The position numbers and the translations under genes were made by a program. The notes under the pieces were generated by a model. That model did no database searches. It had not been told where the DNA came from and saw only the letters and a list, made by a program, of their open reading frames with translations. 64,000 nucleotides of DNA from Acanthosepion pharaonis (lineage: Eukaryota; Mollusca; Cephalopoda; Sepiida; Sepiidae): assembly GCA_903632075.3 (NCBI GenBank), contig CAHIKZ030000391.1, forward strand, positions 2,096,001-2,160,000, read 5' to 3'. How positions within the stretch are numbered: position 1 is the first letter of the stretch; each line of letters opens with the position of its first letter. This document shows positions 10,140 through 21,500 of this stretch, piece by piece.

Positions 10140-11030
10140 ACTCTATAAACTAGACGCAATTCTGAAAGAGAGCCTTGGTCGTTGGAAGCCGTGTCAGCAG
10201 ATGAAGGTGTTGTTCCCCTTGAAGAAAAATAAACAATAAAATATACTGTATTCTAAGTATCAATCATATAAAATTAACTCTACGAAGGCTTAAAAATGCT
10301 TGGCACTCATAAACCTTGCTGAAGATGATTTTGTCGTCAATGCATCTGGATCTGTAAGAGTTAATTCAAATTTCGGCTATTTATATTTGCCATATGCTTA
10401 AAATTTCAATATGTCATATGATAAGAAATCAAGATTTCGATAATTGGATGTCTGTCTTCAAAGAATCAGATTGTAACAGTTAAGAAAAATCATAGTTCTG
10501 GGAGTTCCTTTTTTTATCCATTTTCAATATAGATGTTTAAAAAACAGTTAAAATTAATATTCAAAACATCTGGTTCATTCACATTTATTTTCATTCCTTT
10601 TGAAATAGCAATTTGTAGAAAACCAGCAACATTAAATTACTTTCTGCTCAGTCGATTTCACATCTCCAGTCTGTTTTGAAAGAAATTAACTTATTTAAGG
10701 CTATTGAATCACACAGGTTTTCGTTTAAATTTTCAATTTGTATTTCTTGTGTAAATTAAGAAGACGTACTTTCTATGTATAGCCAATCAGTCTTTAAAAT
10801 GTTTCTCAGGTACTGTAATGCTCTGTCTGTGATAATAAGAACAAAATCATTAAATCTCTAGTAAAATAATGGTTTGAATAATTAGGCTCGACAAAGATCT
10901 ATACTATAAAATGAGTAAGAAAGAATCCCGTGTGGAACAAATTTTTTGTATAATTTCCCATAAAATCTTTTAAAGCTGTTGCTCTTGTCAGAGTAGACAA
11001 TTACTGAGTAAATAGGCTCTGCTTCTTCTT
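10140..11030. other. Anonymous AT-rich DNA
   Basis: Nothing recognised. No frame with protein-like composition and no repeat shared with other parts of the window. Confidence 0.35.
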
Positions 11031-11325
11031 CTTGATCTTCTAATTCTGAATCTTCTTCATTTTCTTAATCTTCTTAATCTGCTTGTTCTTTTTCTTCTTA
11101 ATTTTATTCTTCATCTTGTTCTTGTTTTTGTTCTTCTCCTTAATCTTCTTCTTGATCTTCTAATTCTGAATCATCTTCTTCTTTTTCTTAATCTTCTTCT
11201 TAATCTTCTTTTTCTTCTTAATTTTATTCTTCATCTCTTTCTTGTTCTTGTGCTTGTTCTTGTTGTTGTTGTTGTTGTTGTTCTTCTTCTTCTTATTATT
11301 ATTATTATTATTATTATTATTCGTG
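11030..11325. repeat. Trinucleotide-rich tract (TTC/TTG/TTA)
   Basis: Pyrimidine-rich trinucleotide repeats with two imperfect copies of a phrase ending AATCTTCTTCTTGATCTTC. They end in a clean (TTG)n and (TTA)n run at 11,262-11,321. On the minus strand the run lies directly after the LINE 3' end that follows, so it is best read as the expanded tail of that LINE. Confidence 0.8.
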
Positions 11326-11850
11326 TTGTGTCTTTTTAGGGCGTCGGCGATCACTGCTCTTCACAAATTCTTTGTCACATGCGGGTTGCGGACCGCATGT
11401 GAATTCCAAATTCCCATGTAACTCCAATATTGAAGCCGGCTCAACCCACCCCGGGTGAATGCCGTTACAGGTAAGGCAGGCTTAGTGACTTTTGTCTCTT
11501 TGCCAATCTTCCCGTCCCACGTTCCCCAAGACATTCACACCATCACATTAAATAGTCAGCCACTGCCATTCCCATTCCCTTTTCTTTCCTATATGCCCTG
11601 TCATTTTTGTCTTCAATATGCCCTCTAATTAGAAAATGTTTCCAAACACTCCTTTCTCATTACATGTCTTTGAATTCACAGCTATTTCATTTTGATTCTG
11701 CGTACAAGTATACATTTTGTTTTAATTTTCCTTAAAGTTCTTTCGTTGTTTACACCATCTATCCACGGTTTTCTCAGTATCCTTCTGTAGAACCGTTGCC
11801 TTTCGTCTGCTCTTTATCTGTGAAATTAGTGACATTCATTCATTGCCACA
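11322..11850 (-). pseudogene. LINE 3' end with expanded simple-repeat tail
   Basis: Minus-strand frames give Q-R-F-Y-R-R-I-L-R-K-P-W-I-D-G-V-N-N-E, then HVMRKECLETF, and near the end MIADALKRH. These are the ordered C-terminal landmarks of the LINE family also seen at 5.0-5.6 kb (FYRRMLRIPWTD, then GHVMRK, then a terminal MIADA-type motif). Several frame changes and stops separate them. The trinucleotide tract at 11,030-11,321 abuts the 3' end. The stretch at 11,386-11,470 (GAGCCGGCT with CACCCGGG) also resembles 20,925-20,950. Confidence 0.6.
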
Positions 11851-12269
11851 GAAATGCATTCATATTACACAACAATGCAGTGCAGGTTTCTTAATTCTTT
11901 ATTGTATTTTTAACGATTTTTCCTCCTTTTTTTAGTACATTGTTTAACTTTTGGATTTCGTGTTCTGATGTCGGTAGAACATTTTCCGTTCTCTGTTAAA
12001 AAAAAGCATTCCAGATATTTAAAATTCTGTACTTATAAGATTTAAAAGCGGGCTAGAAAGGAACTTTAAATCACAACGGTTAATTCTAGGTAATAATTGA
12101 ATGCAAGATCAATTTTCTAAAAAAACTGTTAAGGGACTCCATGTATGTTTTGTCAAAAGAAGGGTGAGGTCAGCAATTGAGCTTCGTATTGGTGACTCCG
12201 GAGAAATTTTTACAAACTGGTTAGTTGAGAAAATGCGGCATAAGGTGCAAATAGGAACAGAGAGAGTTG

Positions 12270-12560
12270 TCTTCGAGAAACCAAACAAATTCTTAAGAAA
12301 ATGTCGCTGGAAACAAAAGAAAGTCCATGTTGATCAGTAATATGTAACATCTAATCTCTTATATGGCACTGAATCATGGATAATTAACTCAACGAAGCAA
12401 CTATGTTAAATAGATGTAGTTCAGCCAATGACTGCTGAGATTAACACGAATAAAACATATGAGTAACGTGAGTGCTTTATGTTAAATCGAAACAACGAAA
12501 CGTATGCTTACAATCAGAAAGAAACAGCTTAAATTTATGATAGGAAAAATTCAGGAACTT
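12270..12560 (+). pseudogene. Decayed LINE reverse-transcriptase C-terminus
   Basis: Fragments in changing frames read SNLLYGTESWIIN and, later, MLTIRKKQLKFMIGKIQE. They correspond to the LLYG.E.WTLN block and the RKRQLQFLGHI block of the LINE family. Too many stops and indels remain for any function. Confidence 0.45.
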
Positions 12561-12719
12561 GTTACTTTGCCCTATACACATCATATGAGATGCTAAAGCG
12601 GACACATTATGTTGATACAATAATATCCACAGTGGAAGATGAGAGAAAAGTCAATGAACATTGATCATTTCAAAACTTCAAGAAAGAAAGCAACTCTCTA
12701 TTGGGAAACTAAAAGATAA

Positions 12720-14150
12720 AGATAAGAATAAAAATATATATATATATATATCACTAACTGAAAAAAGTTGTTTCTTTTCTTGAGAGATTGGTGGTAAAAT
12801 AAATCAGAGAGAAACCAGCCAAATGTTGAAGGTCAAACTTAAAGAACGAAACGATTGACATTTTTGCAGATGAATCAGTTCTTTATTAAGTTAAATCTAT
12901 ATTCATTAAAGATTGTCAAAAAAAAAAAAACGTTATACCCTTATTTTGATGATAATCATGGTTGAATATAAACTGCACACACGAAATTGTCTTGTCTTCA
13001 TGTCAGATCAGCTTCAGTCATAGAACTGTTACTGCTGACAGCTACAATCTGGGTTTCTTTAAGCCCACCAATATCTATCCGATTCGCCCTCATAATTCTC
13101 TCTTACTTCCCTCTCCTTTGCAATATCTCTCAGTGACTCTCTATTCGAGTGGACCTTGAGCCTTATCTTAGGTGAACTAACAGTAATAAACCCACACATA
13201 ATAAGGAAAAGTAGCCTAGAGAATTTAACACTAACTAGGGCATAATGAAAGCAAACAAAACGTGTATTCAATATAAATGATTTGTAGGAGATTATAACGC
13301 AAGCTGTTCAAAGATCAAAAAGTTACTTAGAAAGCCAAAACACAAAAGCTGTTCAGAGCCATGATTGCTAACTACCTGAAACAACTTGCCATATAAAAGA
13401 ACAATTATAATATTTGTGCAAAGATTGATTTCAAGTCATTAAATATGGAAATTTTAGCAGAATTATTATTTTTAATATGATCGCTTCTAATTAATGATAA
13501 CTAGATTTAACACGTGAAATTTTCACGGTTTTCGTATTTGAATTTTCTGATGGATGTTAATTCTTAGGTTTAATAATTGAATAAACTCATTGCGAGTTCT
13601 CCGCCAATCAAATATCTGTAGAAATTCCCCTGTTGAATCGTTAAATATCTGAACTTACCTTCAGCAAAATGTTACAATAACAATCATAAATATTAATGCT
13701 GATCGTTATTTTAAGAAGTGGGTACAAATGAAAAGATTTGAAATTGACAAGTTTTTTTTTCCATTTCACTGAGACAGCTTAATATCTTTTCTTTCTTTCT
13801 TTCTTTCATTCATTTATTTTCCCTTTGAAATGATGTGTCTTTCCATGCGATCAAAACAAATAGTCCTTTATTTATGAAATACTGACAGGATATAATGGTC
13901 ATGCGAACTAATAAAGATGGCGGTGGGGACAAGGAGAAAGACAATTATACTAGGATGGTTTAATTACATTCCGAGGTAGCAATTCATTTTTAAGATCAAG
14001 GTCTTCTGAAAATTTGTGATCTTGACGGAAAATCTGATAAAATAAATAGACATCATTATTCCTCTGAAGGATTTTTTAGTCGGCCGAGAAGTTTTCAGAC
14101 ACACCCACTTTAATATATCATTGTCAAAAACTGTAAATGTAACTGTTCCC
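12720..14150. other. Anonymous AT-rich DNA
   Basis: A short TA run at about 12,736-12,752 and a (TTTC)n run near 13,790. No gene, RNA or dispersed repeat recognised. Confidence 0.35.
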
Positions 14151-14159
14151 TCTATTTAT

Positions 14160-14880
14160 AAGAAAAAAATAATTCCTTCTTCTATATAATAAATGCGAAC
14201 GTCAGTATGTCACTTTGTCACACTTTTTCAAATAAAGGGGCACAACTCTATAACTTTCAATAGATAATGTTATAGAAATTTTGGATTCCCAAGTTTGCAT
14301 TACGGTGATTGTTTTTTACGTGATTTTTTGTGACATTTTTTTTTTTTTTTTGTACGATAAAAGTTTTTATAACTTGGAAATAAATTTGGGAATACTCGAA
14401 TTTAACTGCAAAATACAACGAAAGTCACCTGTGAAATAAAAATATTTTTTTCTGCGGAACGTAAGGGCACATCAAATTGTTTTTAAATTAAGTGGCGGCA
14501 GAAGAATTCTCGTTGAACTTTTAAGTGGCAAGCTTAAATATTAATGCAGTACTTAAATGCAGCAATCAATTTTGAGTTCTTCTGTAGTTTATCGCATACG
14601 GTAGCAGTATGCATCGTAAAAACGAAATCTCTGCCAAGAGAGAACCAGAATGAAATCAAAAGAGCTAAGGCTGCAGAGAGAAACAAAAAGTCCCGTGCAA
14701 ATGAGGACCCAGATAAAACCGCAGCCAGAAGAACATCAATTACTGAAAATATGCAAATACTAGGGATTCTCAAATTCCAGAACAAAGCGAAGGTCCAATC
14801 AAGAGCTCTCCGCAGGAGCTAGCTTAAATGCCGCCAGTTAGGGCGTCTTTTAAGCTAGTTTCTAATATTTATAAATTATA
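14160..14880 (+). mobile_element. Possible Helitron/Helentron-type relic
   Basis: The left part begins TTCTTCTATATAATAAATGCG followed by a GTCAGTATGTCACTTTGTC block. This is the style of start I associate with Helentron-like elements. About 400 bases on, an open frame (14,544-14,822) has a basic segment, RAKAAERNKKSRANEDPDK. Family knowledge: repeats of this kind, rich in R-A-N-E and A-A-R, occur near the N-terminus of some Helitron helicases. It ends near a GAGCTC-TCCGCA-GGAGCT hairpin. The family assignment is tentative and no Rep or helicase motif is present. Confidence 0.35.
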
Positions 14881-14959
14881 ATGATTCATAATGACAGTTT
14901 CTTTGGGTAAATTTTCTTTTAATTTAATATTTATTAATTATTCTTTTCTTTTCTCGATG

Positions 14960-15150
14960 GGAGTAGATAAGTTCTCTTATGGTCCGGTTCCAACACCCCA
15001 GGGTCTTTTGAACAGGAATAGAGGCTTATTGTTTCCTATTTTGGATTAGGTTTTCGGTTCCTTCTGAAGTATTTTTCTTTCTCTTTCATTCCCAGTAGAC
15101 CCCTATCTCCTAGAGGTATTTTTGCTTTGCTTGTAGTGAATTGATTTCAA
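14960..15150 (-). repeat. Dispersed repeat R1, partial
   Basis: Shared with 60,590-60,790 (AGATAAGTTC, GGTCTTTTGAAC, TTCCTTCTGAAGT, then CCAGT.GACC). It overlaps, in the same orientation, the part of the repeat present at 55,640-55,730. I do not know the element that made it. Confidence 0.5.
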
Positions 15151-15819
15151 CAAAATCCAGATAAAATAAACCTTGTAGTTATAGATGTCCAGACCGAATT
15201 CAGCCTATAATTAGCACGAGTGATTTTAAATTCTGCGGTAGTGAAATACATTTAGGAATTCTTTCAGACTGATACTGTATAAAATTATTTAACATTTATT
15301 AAACAACCAACTGTTAGAATTATTTATATTTTAATATTAAAATCAATTCGCTTTCCTCTCCGCATTTATAATATATTCTATAATATAAATCAAAATGTTA
15401 TTTTGTTAATCGGTCACGAAACCTGATCTATCTTACTTAGTAACCAGAAATTACCCAATGGTTGCAATTGAATATCGTACAATAGCAATGATATTTCTGA
15501 TTAACAAATAAGGATCATCAGGGTTATGACGTATTATATTAATTACTTTTGTTTCGTATAAGTTTTTTATAGATACTTTATTTAAATTTCGATGTTTTTA
15601 AATAATAATTTACTTTAACATGAAATGTACTAACTCAATCAAGTCATGTACACAACTCTCGTGTATCGGACCACAGATTCACTACACTAGACGTTGCTAC
15701 TGTGGCTTCCATACAGCCATGCTTTCCGCGTGACGGAGTTAGGCTGAAATGGTGTTGAATCTTGAATTTACCTTCGCCTAGATTCTTTATCAACATACAC
15801 TGAAGAGACAAGTCTCTCC

Positions 15820-15935
15820 AGCTTTTTAACACATAACAAGCGGAAGAGATGGATTCATGCCTTTCCAAAGATATCTGTGGAGAAGTGAGTGTAACGAATT
15901 CGAAATCAGCTTACCGATTGCTTAAATGCAGCAAT
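15820..15935 (-). mobile_element. tRNA-derived SINE fragment
   Basis: Contains AGAGATGGATTCATGCCTTTC and a GTGAGTGTAACGAATTCGAAAT block in the order seen in the better copies at 9.25 and 21.1 kb, minus orientation. 15,150-15,810 before it is anonymous. Confidence 0.45.
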
Positions 15936-16193
15936 CATGTTAATTGTAGAAATAACAATCGTACATTGCGTATGTCCAATATTTTTAGATTGTATATGTA
16001 AACGAGAGATTGTTGTTAATATATGCAAATAGCAATATTAGCTGTTTCCTTATAAGGAAATTTTAGGTAGTCATTAACCGAGTAGCCACTGCTATTTTCG
16101 TTTGAAATTTATAAAATATTTCTCATGAAATAATTTGGCAGGGTAATAGGTTTCTCGAGTCCAGTAGCTTTTATAGTTCTTTCCTACGTAAAT

Positions 16194-16226
16194 CCCATAC
16201 TACTTAAAAATGTTAAGTAGTATGGG
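16194..16226. repeat. Perfect 14-bp hairpin
   Basis: Arms CCCATACTACTTAA (16194-16207) and its exact complement (16213-16226) around five bases. It could act as a cruciform or RNA hairpin. No T-run or gene context supports a terminator. Confidence 0.75.
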
Positions 16227-16691
16227 ATGTCAACATAATGATTCTATAATTTTTTCCTCTCCCAGTTACATATGATATCCATAATACCTGCTGCTATTGT
16301 TGTGGTTGTAGCTTCTGTTATTTTATACTTTTCTTTATTTGTGATTATATAGCGCCAGTCTACAAGGTTTGAAGAAGGATGCTTTTCGCCCGAAGTCACA
16401 CGTTTCACTCGCGCAATGCTATTTTTAATCGTTAATCTGAGAATGCTGTTTTAAACAGGAATAAATAAATCCCTGCTTTAGGCATCATTGTGTAGTTTCA
16501 TTTATTACTGAAAAATACAGATTTTTTCATCCCTGGGCCAACATTATTAAGTAAATAGATAGAAACTTAGATTACTCGGGGGAAAAAAGAATCAATAGAA
16601 TTGCAAAATAAGTTAAATTTCTAATATTTTTTGACAATGAGCAAAAAATAATTAATCTGTAAAATCGTGGTGTTATCTTTCTTCAGAAAGA

Positions 16692-16808
16692 TTACGGTCA
16701 TAGCACGTTGAAACACCGGTTCTCATATGATCACCGAAGTTAAGCAACGTCGATCCTGGCCAGAATCTAGATTGGTGACCGCTTAGGAATACCAGGTCAT
16801 GCAAGCTT
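16692..16808 (+). repeat. 5S rRNA-like unit 1 of a tandem pair
   Basis: The full length of a 5S gene can be followed: TTACGGTCATAGCACGTTGA, CACCGGTTCTC, TGATCACCGAAGTTAAGCAAC, then GACCGCTTAGGAATACCAGG and GCAAGCTTGG. Differences in the central and 3' parts argue against a functional rRNA. I read it as a 5S-derived SINE head or pseudogene. Confidence 0.7.
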
Positions 16809-16831
16809 GGATATGCAGATAGTATAATGGA

Positions 16832-17100
16832 CTTATGGCCATATCACGTGGAAACACCGGTTCTAGTATGATCACCAAAGTTAAGCAATGTCGGGTTTGC
16901 TTAGTACCTGTATGGGTCACTGCTTTTTAATACTAAGTGTTATAAGCTTCGATGTGCGGTTGGTTTAATGGATAATGGCTGGGAATTGGACATCGAAAAC
17001 CGAGTTCTAATTCCAATCGGGTTCTTTATATTCATTTATGTGCAATCATATTGGGGAAGGTATAAATCAGTCTCTTCTTCCCCCAGCTACGGGTTAATTA
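16832..17100 (+). mobile_element. 5S-tRNA composite SINE
   Basis: A second 5S-like unit (16,832-16,949) is followed by a tRNA-like unit. The latter has TGGTTTAATGG as an A box and GAGTTCTAATTCC as a B box, then GGGTTCTTTATATTC and a SINE body ending TTCCCCCAGCTACGGGTTAA. The tRNA-plus-body part equals the family seen elsewhere in the window. This is thus a chimera with two internal RNA polymerase III promoter regions in series, preceded by a further 5S unit 24 bases upstream. Confidence 0.65.
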
Positions 17101-17234
17101 GTTAAACTTGTATATCACTAATTCATTATTATCTCCCAAAATATTTTACAATCTAAAAAAACTTTCTGGCTTTAATTAATCTTCAAAAAATTGATAAACC
17201 GAAAAAACAGTCTTTATTGGGGTAATTTTATTTA

Positions 17235-17545
17235 TTAATTAAAAATGCAGAATTGATTCACCTGATGGAAGGCAGTAAAGCCACTAAGACTCAAGGGGTT
17301 ACTGAGTGTGAAAGAATAAGAAAAATGGGAAACATTATTAATGAAAAGCGGCAGAAGACAATAGAAAACGACTGATATTGCATTTAAATGTTTGAAGATC
17401 AAAGTTGTCTGGAAAGCATAGAGCCGAAAGAAATTTCCGTAAGCGAGAAGTGCGAGGAAATTAACTGTTAAGACAGAATTTTTATAACGTTTATATCTAT
17501 GCATCTCAACTGTAAATTTCCATTCAAGTATGGCCTTAAATTCAT
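17235..17545 (+). repeat. Dispersed repeat R1
   Basis: Shares ordered blocks with 31,360-31,560, 39,760-40,115, 61,790-62,100 and 62,430-62,720. The first blocks are AAGGGGTTACTGAGTGTG and TTAAATGTTTGAAGATCA. Later come AAGTT, CC..AAGCGAGAAGTGCGA and TCAACTGTAAA.TTC. It lies in opposite orientation at 55,390-55,730. No coding content. Confidence 0.6.
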
Positions 17546-18230
17546 AATTTCTAGGGGCAATAGCAGACAGTTCATCCGAACAGTTACCATTGTGGCACCA
17601 TGCATAAGTTGGCAGGCTGAAATGAAATATTCATAAATATATGATTTATTTTTTACGGTTTGTCAACCATTTGATAATTATTTAGAGCTGAAAAATATTT
17701 GGGTTTTGAGAATAATTCTTTAATTGCGTTCAATCGATCTGGGAGAAAGAAAGAGAAGAAGAAGAAGAAAAAGAAAGAAAAAAAATATAATACGAAAACC
17801 AGGTCATAAGCGAACACACACACACTCGATTGATACATAACAGATGTTGGAAGATATCCAGGTCAAGAACCTGACCTACTTCCGTGTCCACGAAAAATGG
17901 AAGTTTGTTATCAATTTGGTTGAAGAAATAAAGTTTAGAGACAATGGAACAAAATATGATAGGTAACAGGTGGGAAGTTTATCTAAGGATATGCAGGCAA
18001 ACCATTAATACGAAAATACAGACCATTCCAGAATTGAAAATAAAGCCACACAAGATGATGTTGGCTGAAAATAATTTTTTTGAGATAATGAAAAATTTTA
18101 TTATCAGGCCTTTGGCCGCGAAAGAAAAAGTGAAATATTTTTATTAGTTCACGAAAACGCCACCCAGTCTGAGAAATCCCTTTCTTAGATCGTATCCAAT
18201 TAGCGATAAACTGTTTGAGAAATACCGCGT
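17546..18230. other. Anonymous DNA
   Basis: An A/G-rich stretch at 17,745-17,790 only. No feature recognised. Confidence 0.35.
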
Positions 18231-18239
18231 GTAAAAAAA

Positions 18240-19300
18240 AAAAACAAAAACCGAGAGCGTCATTTCGGTCACGTACGAAAAGGGCAATTTAAATTTTTGT
18301 TTCTTTAAGCAAGGTGTTTCTTCCCCCAGAACAAAGCCACGGATTGTCCACGCCCGACCAAAAACGCCATTGGCTAGATGGGATCACGTGGCGCACGAAG
18401 GAGGAGGAAAAATACCCGATCAGGATCTCATTGGCCGAGAGCGGTCACGTGACACACGAGGAGAATCGGTCGACGCCCTTGTCAGAGGTGTAAGTGTGAG
18501 GAGCCGATAAGAAGAAGAGGGTATACGCCCTCAGAGACACAATAAGGAAGTAGGAGTGAAAGTGAATTACCGAAAATGGAAAATACCTAACCAGAAATAA
18601 GAAGGGTGGATACGTATTTAGAATTATCAAGAAAACCCTGGCGCCGACAGACCCACCCCAGTTTTTGACTGCGTCAATAAAAGCGGGACCCCAACCGACA
18701 GAAATCAGAGAGTTGCGCCGCGGACGGCGAGGGAGTTTGAGCGCGGGCGGCGGGCCCGGTTCATTCGCCCCTTTGCGGGCAAGAGAGGCCGGTCCGTTTG
18801 GCCTAAGTGGAGAAGTTGGAATCAGAGCAAGCCGAAGAGAAGAAGTTAATTCGCGCACTGACGGCGGGATGAGTGACCAATAATTCAGACTCTGAAGAGA
18901 AGAGAGTTTGCGCCGCGGACGGCGAGAGAGATCAGCCGTGAACGACAAGCAGAGATCAGCGCCCAGTGTTGAAACCGCATCAAGATAGCTAACCAAGATT
19001 CACGCACACTTCTAGACTCTTCTTCAACCAAGAACAGGTAGTTTGAAGAGCGACTTAGAATCAGACCACAAGAAATAAGTTTTTTTTCGACTTTCGTCCA
19101 AAGACACACCGAAACGCAAATTTCTAAGAGAGCAGACAACTGGAAGCCTTAAAGTTGCCTAGTAAAAGCGTTGTGCCACAATCCACAGAACGGGTCGGGA
19201 GGTAGACATAGTCCTATGTAACGAGCAAATAGACATAAAAGTTTGTTACCTTTTTCTTGATACGTTGGACCTTGTGAGTTGTTATTTTATTTTTTATTAT
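18240..19300 (+). mobile_element. LTR-like promoter region
   Basis: GC-rich and quite unlike the flanks. Two adjacent 60-base modules (about 18,368-18,405 and 18,428-18,465) each carry CATTGGC and then GTCACGTG or ATCACGTGG about 15 bases on. So there are two inverted CCAAT boxes and two E-boxes. An AATAAA follows at about 18,676. A repeated GCGCCGCGGACGGCGAG phrase occurs near 18,715 and 18,910. The layout (duplicated enhancer, polyadenylation signal, then leader) fits the U3-R-U5 of an LTR retrotransposon. A host promoter is the alternative. No reverse transcriptase is attached. Confidence 0.4.
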
Positions 19301-19394
19301 ACATAATTGTGTGATATCACCCCGTTAGACTCAACTTGCATTACGGCCCCAAGCCCTGTTGATCTCGTCTGTCTAAGATCAAGTCACAACGTGG

Positions 19395-19690
19395 GTAGGC
19401 AGTCCGGAGATCAGTGCAGTTACCCTGGTAACCAGGCATTGGAAGCAGGTTGGGAACGACGAGGCTGGTATCAATCTAACCAAAGGGTTAGAACGTCACG
19501 TTTGGAGCAGCGAGGAGCGAACAGCTGACGCCGCGACAAAAGACGTAACAACTGGTGCTGTCCGTGAACAGGATATCAGAGCCTGGGGACCACGTGACGT
19601 CACAATTGGCGCCGCGAACGGGATCGAACGACACAGTCGACGCTGCGACCGGGGGACGACGTCACACCATAAAAGTATTCATAGAAAAGG
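19395..19690 (+). mobile_element. Retrotransposon leader with repeated primer-binding-site-like motifs
   Basis: The segment is shared with 24,270-24,620: GGAGATCA.TGCAGTTAC, CTGGTAACCAGGC.TTGGAAGC, then GGTTAGAACGTCACGTTTGG. It then shows several copies of ACGTCACA-type sequence followed by TTGGCGCCGCGA or a variant. TGG followed by G/C-rich sequence is the form of a tRNA primer-binding site. Family assignment is inference, because the coding part of the element is absent. Confidence 0.45.
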
Positions 19691-19779
19691 CAAATGGGAA
19701 CTACGCCGATGAGAATGTCCCTGAAGCCAACACACCGGGAATGGACCAACAATATTGCTAATTCTTCTTTGGATTTTAC

Positions 19780-20480
19780 CAAGAATCTCTAAATATATAG
19801 CAGGAGCACCGCTCCATATGTGCTAGCAGTTATAGATAATATTATTTCTTTATTACTCATAGAAATAAAATAATTCAACAAAGAAAATTATATAAAAAAA
19901 TATGACAGTCTTTTTTACCGTATATATAGGCTAATAATGTTAATAAAACAAAAGAAATGTGTTAAATCTTTATTGCTGTTCGTACTGAAAAAAAAAGTAA
20001 ACTAATAATAATGATACGCCGTCACGTGATCATTTCTTTGTCAATAACTTTTTTGCTCGCACAATAAAATACTGTTAAATTTAGATATCGTCTGCTTAAA
20101 ATAAACGTTAATTTCTCAGGGCAGGAGAATAAGATGAATGGCTACTGAATAGTTTTATACTGTTACTGAATTTCATAAATTTATGAATTTATGCTTCACA
20201 TCTAACCAGAAAGCAACTGATTTATGTGTGTGTGTGATTTTATTTTTTTTACCCTTGTTTTTTTATTCGGTAGATTTATCATGATGGTATATTTTCTAAA
20301 TTTTCTTTGATTTCAAAAGAGAAAAAATAGAACGAACAATATCAGGCTGGTATTTGCCATATATGATGAATCCTAAACTTCACTTAACTGTTTTCATTCA
20401 AGTTTCGTATAATAAAATCCTATAAAATAAATCTATATTTCTTTCATCAAATCTATCTGATTCAATATATGTCTATATTT
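19780..20480. other. Anonymous AT-rich DNA
   Basis: Nothing recognised. Confidence 0.35.
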
Positions 20481-20690
20481 CTGAGATGAGGTATATTATT
20501 TACATCATTATACATTATTTACATCATTCGGAATATTGTCCTCATCTTTGTCGCTATATTTATTACAAAGTTTCGGCCTCCTTCAGGTGGTTGGAATGTC
20601 GAATTGAACCCTTTATTTCGCTCACTGGGGTAGACTGTTGTAGTTCCACGTGCCATGTTTAATGGATGTCAGTTATCAGTTATCTCCTGT
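20480..20690 (-). repeat. Copy of the 27-kb hammerhead-associated repeat
   Basis: Shares TTATTACAAAGTTTCGGCC, GGTTGGAATGTCGAATTGAAC and TTTATTTCGCTCACTGGGG with 26,940-27,240. On the minus strand it reads CCTGAAGGAGGCCGAAAC, i.e. the core of the hammerhead-like motif with one base changed (CUGAAGG for CUGAAGA) and stem II mostly lost. Confidence 0.6.
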
Positions 20691-20851
20691 TAATTTTACC
20701 TTTGGAAGTTCTCCACTGACTTAACCGGGTATTGAACTCACAGTCTGATTCATACTACAACGATATTTTCTTGTATTATGTGCCTACACACCAAAAATAT
20801 ATTTACTAAGTAGAATGCAAGGCCATATGTATTGATCTTCTTATAGGTAAC

Positions 20852-20900
20852 AGGCTTGCGGCCGTATCATGTTTGAACACCTGTTCACGTGCCCCTGTAC
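20852..20900 (+). repeat. 5' part of a 5S-like unit, split by an insertion
   Basis: GCTTGCGGCCGTATCATGTTTGAACACCTGTTC matches the first third of 5S rRNA. The remaining 5S-like part resumes at about 21,305 (GTTAAGCAAAGTCGAGTCTGG). The 400 bases between hold other SINE material, so one SINE appears to have landed in another. Confidence 0.55.
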
Positions 20901-21114
20901 ATGTACCTGTTACGGTATCCACCCGGTCGATTGAGCCGGCTCCGTGAAACGAACTCACCGGACGAAAGCTGACCTAGCGTAACGGAGGTCGCATTCATTC
21001 GGACGTGCAAATCCAGGAGTTCCAGTAGGAATTTGTATTCACAAGCCGCCTCAAGCCATATATATAAACACTTTTAGGGGGGTTCTATCCCGTTTCGAAT
21101 TCAGAGTTTCCTTC

Positions 21115-21302
21115 TCCTAGACTGGTTGAAATCCAAACTTTCCAGTGATTTCACCCATAACTGGTGGGAGGGGGAATGATGGATTCATACGGTCCCCAAG
21201 GTTGTTAGAAAGACAGTAAATGTAACGAACCCGACAAGAATTAGAACTCGGTTCTCTGATTCCTTCATCCGAGCCGCTAACGATTATTCCACCGTGCCTC
21301 GT
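21115..21302 (-). mobile_element. tRNA-derived SINE, best copy
   Basis: On the minus strand: GAGGCACGGTGGAATAATCG as tRNA 5' end and A-box region, GAGTTCTAATTC as B box (21,238-21,251), then GGGTTCGTTACATTTACTGTC, AACCTTGGGGACCGTATGAAT and CATTCCCCCTCCCACCAGTTATGGG. It sits between two parts of a 5S-like unit. No poly(A) tail is clear. Confidence 0.7.
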
Positions 21303-21304
21303 TC

Positions 21305-21500
21305 TCGTACAGTTAACAAAGTTAAGCAAAGTCGAGTCTGGTTAGAACCTAAATCAGTGGCAACGAGGGGATACCACGTTCTGTATGCTCGGAATTAAGA
21401 ATCAGAAAGCCGAATTCTAATTCCAGTCGGGTTCGTTATATTCGCAAATAACCTTGGGAAAGTTATAAATACGCATCTTCTCCTCTTAGCTACGGGTTAA
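21305..21500 (+). mobile_element. 5S-tRNA composite SINE, 3' part
   Basis: The 5S 3' part (GTTAAGCAAAGTCG to CACGTTCTGTATGCTC) is directly followed by the tRNA-like B box (GAATTCTAATTCC) and SINE body ending CTTAGCTACGGGTTAATTAG. This is the same order as at 16.83-17.1 kb. Confidence 0.55.

Noticed and set aside
11160..11354. Poly-Asn/Lys frame
   Set aside because: Translation of the trinucleotide tract; only its first residues (MIADALKRH) belong to the LINE end.
16692..16949. Functional 5S rRNA genes
   Set aside because: Both units have many changes in conserved 5S positions and are followed by SINE sequence rather than a T-run terminator.
18445..18996. 183-codon minus-strand frame
   Set aside because: It runs antisense through a GC-rich LTR-like promoter, has no recognisable domain and is rich in P, R, S and L as expected from composition.
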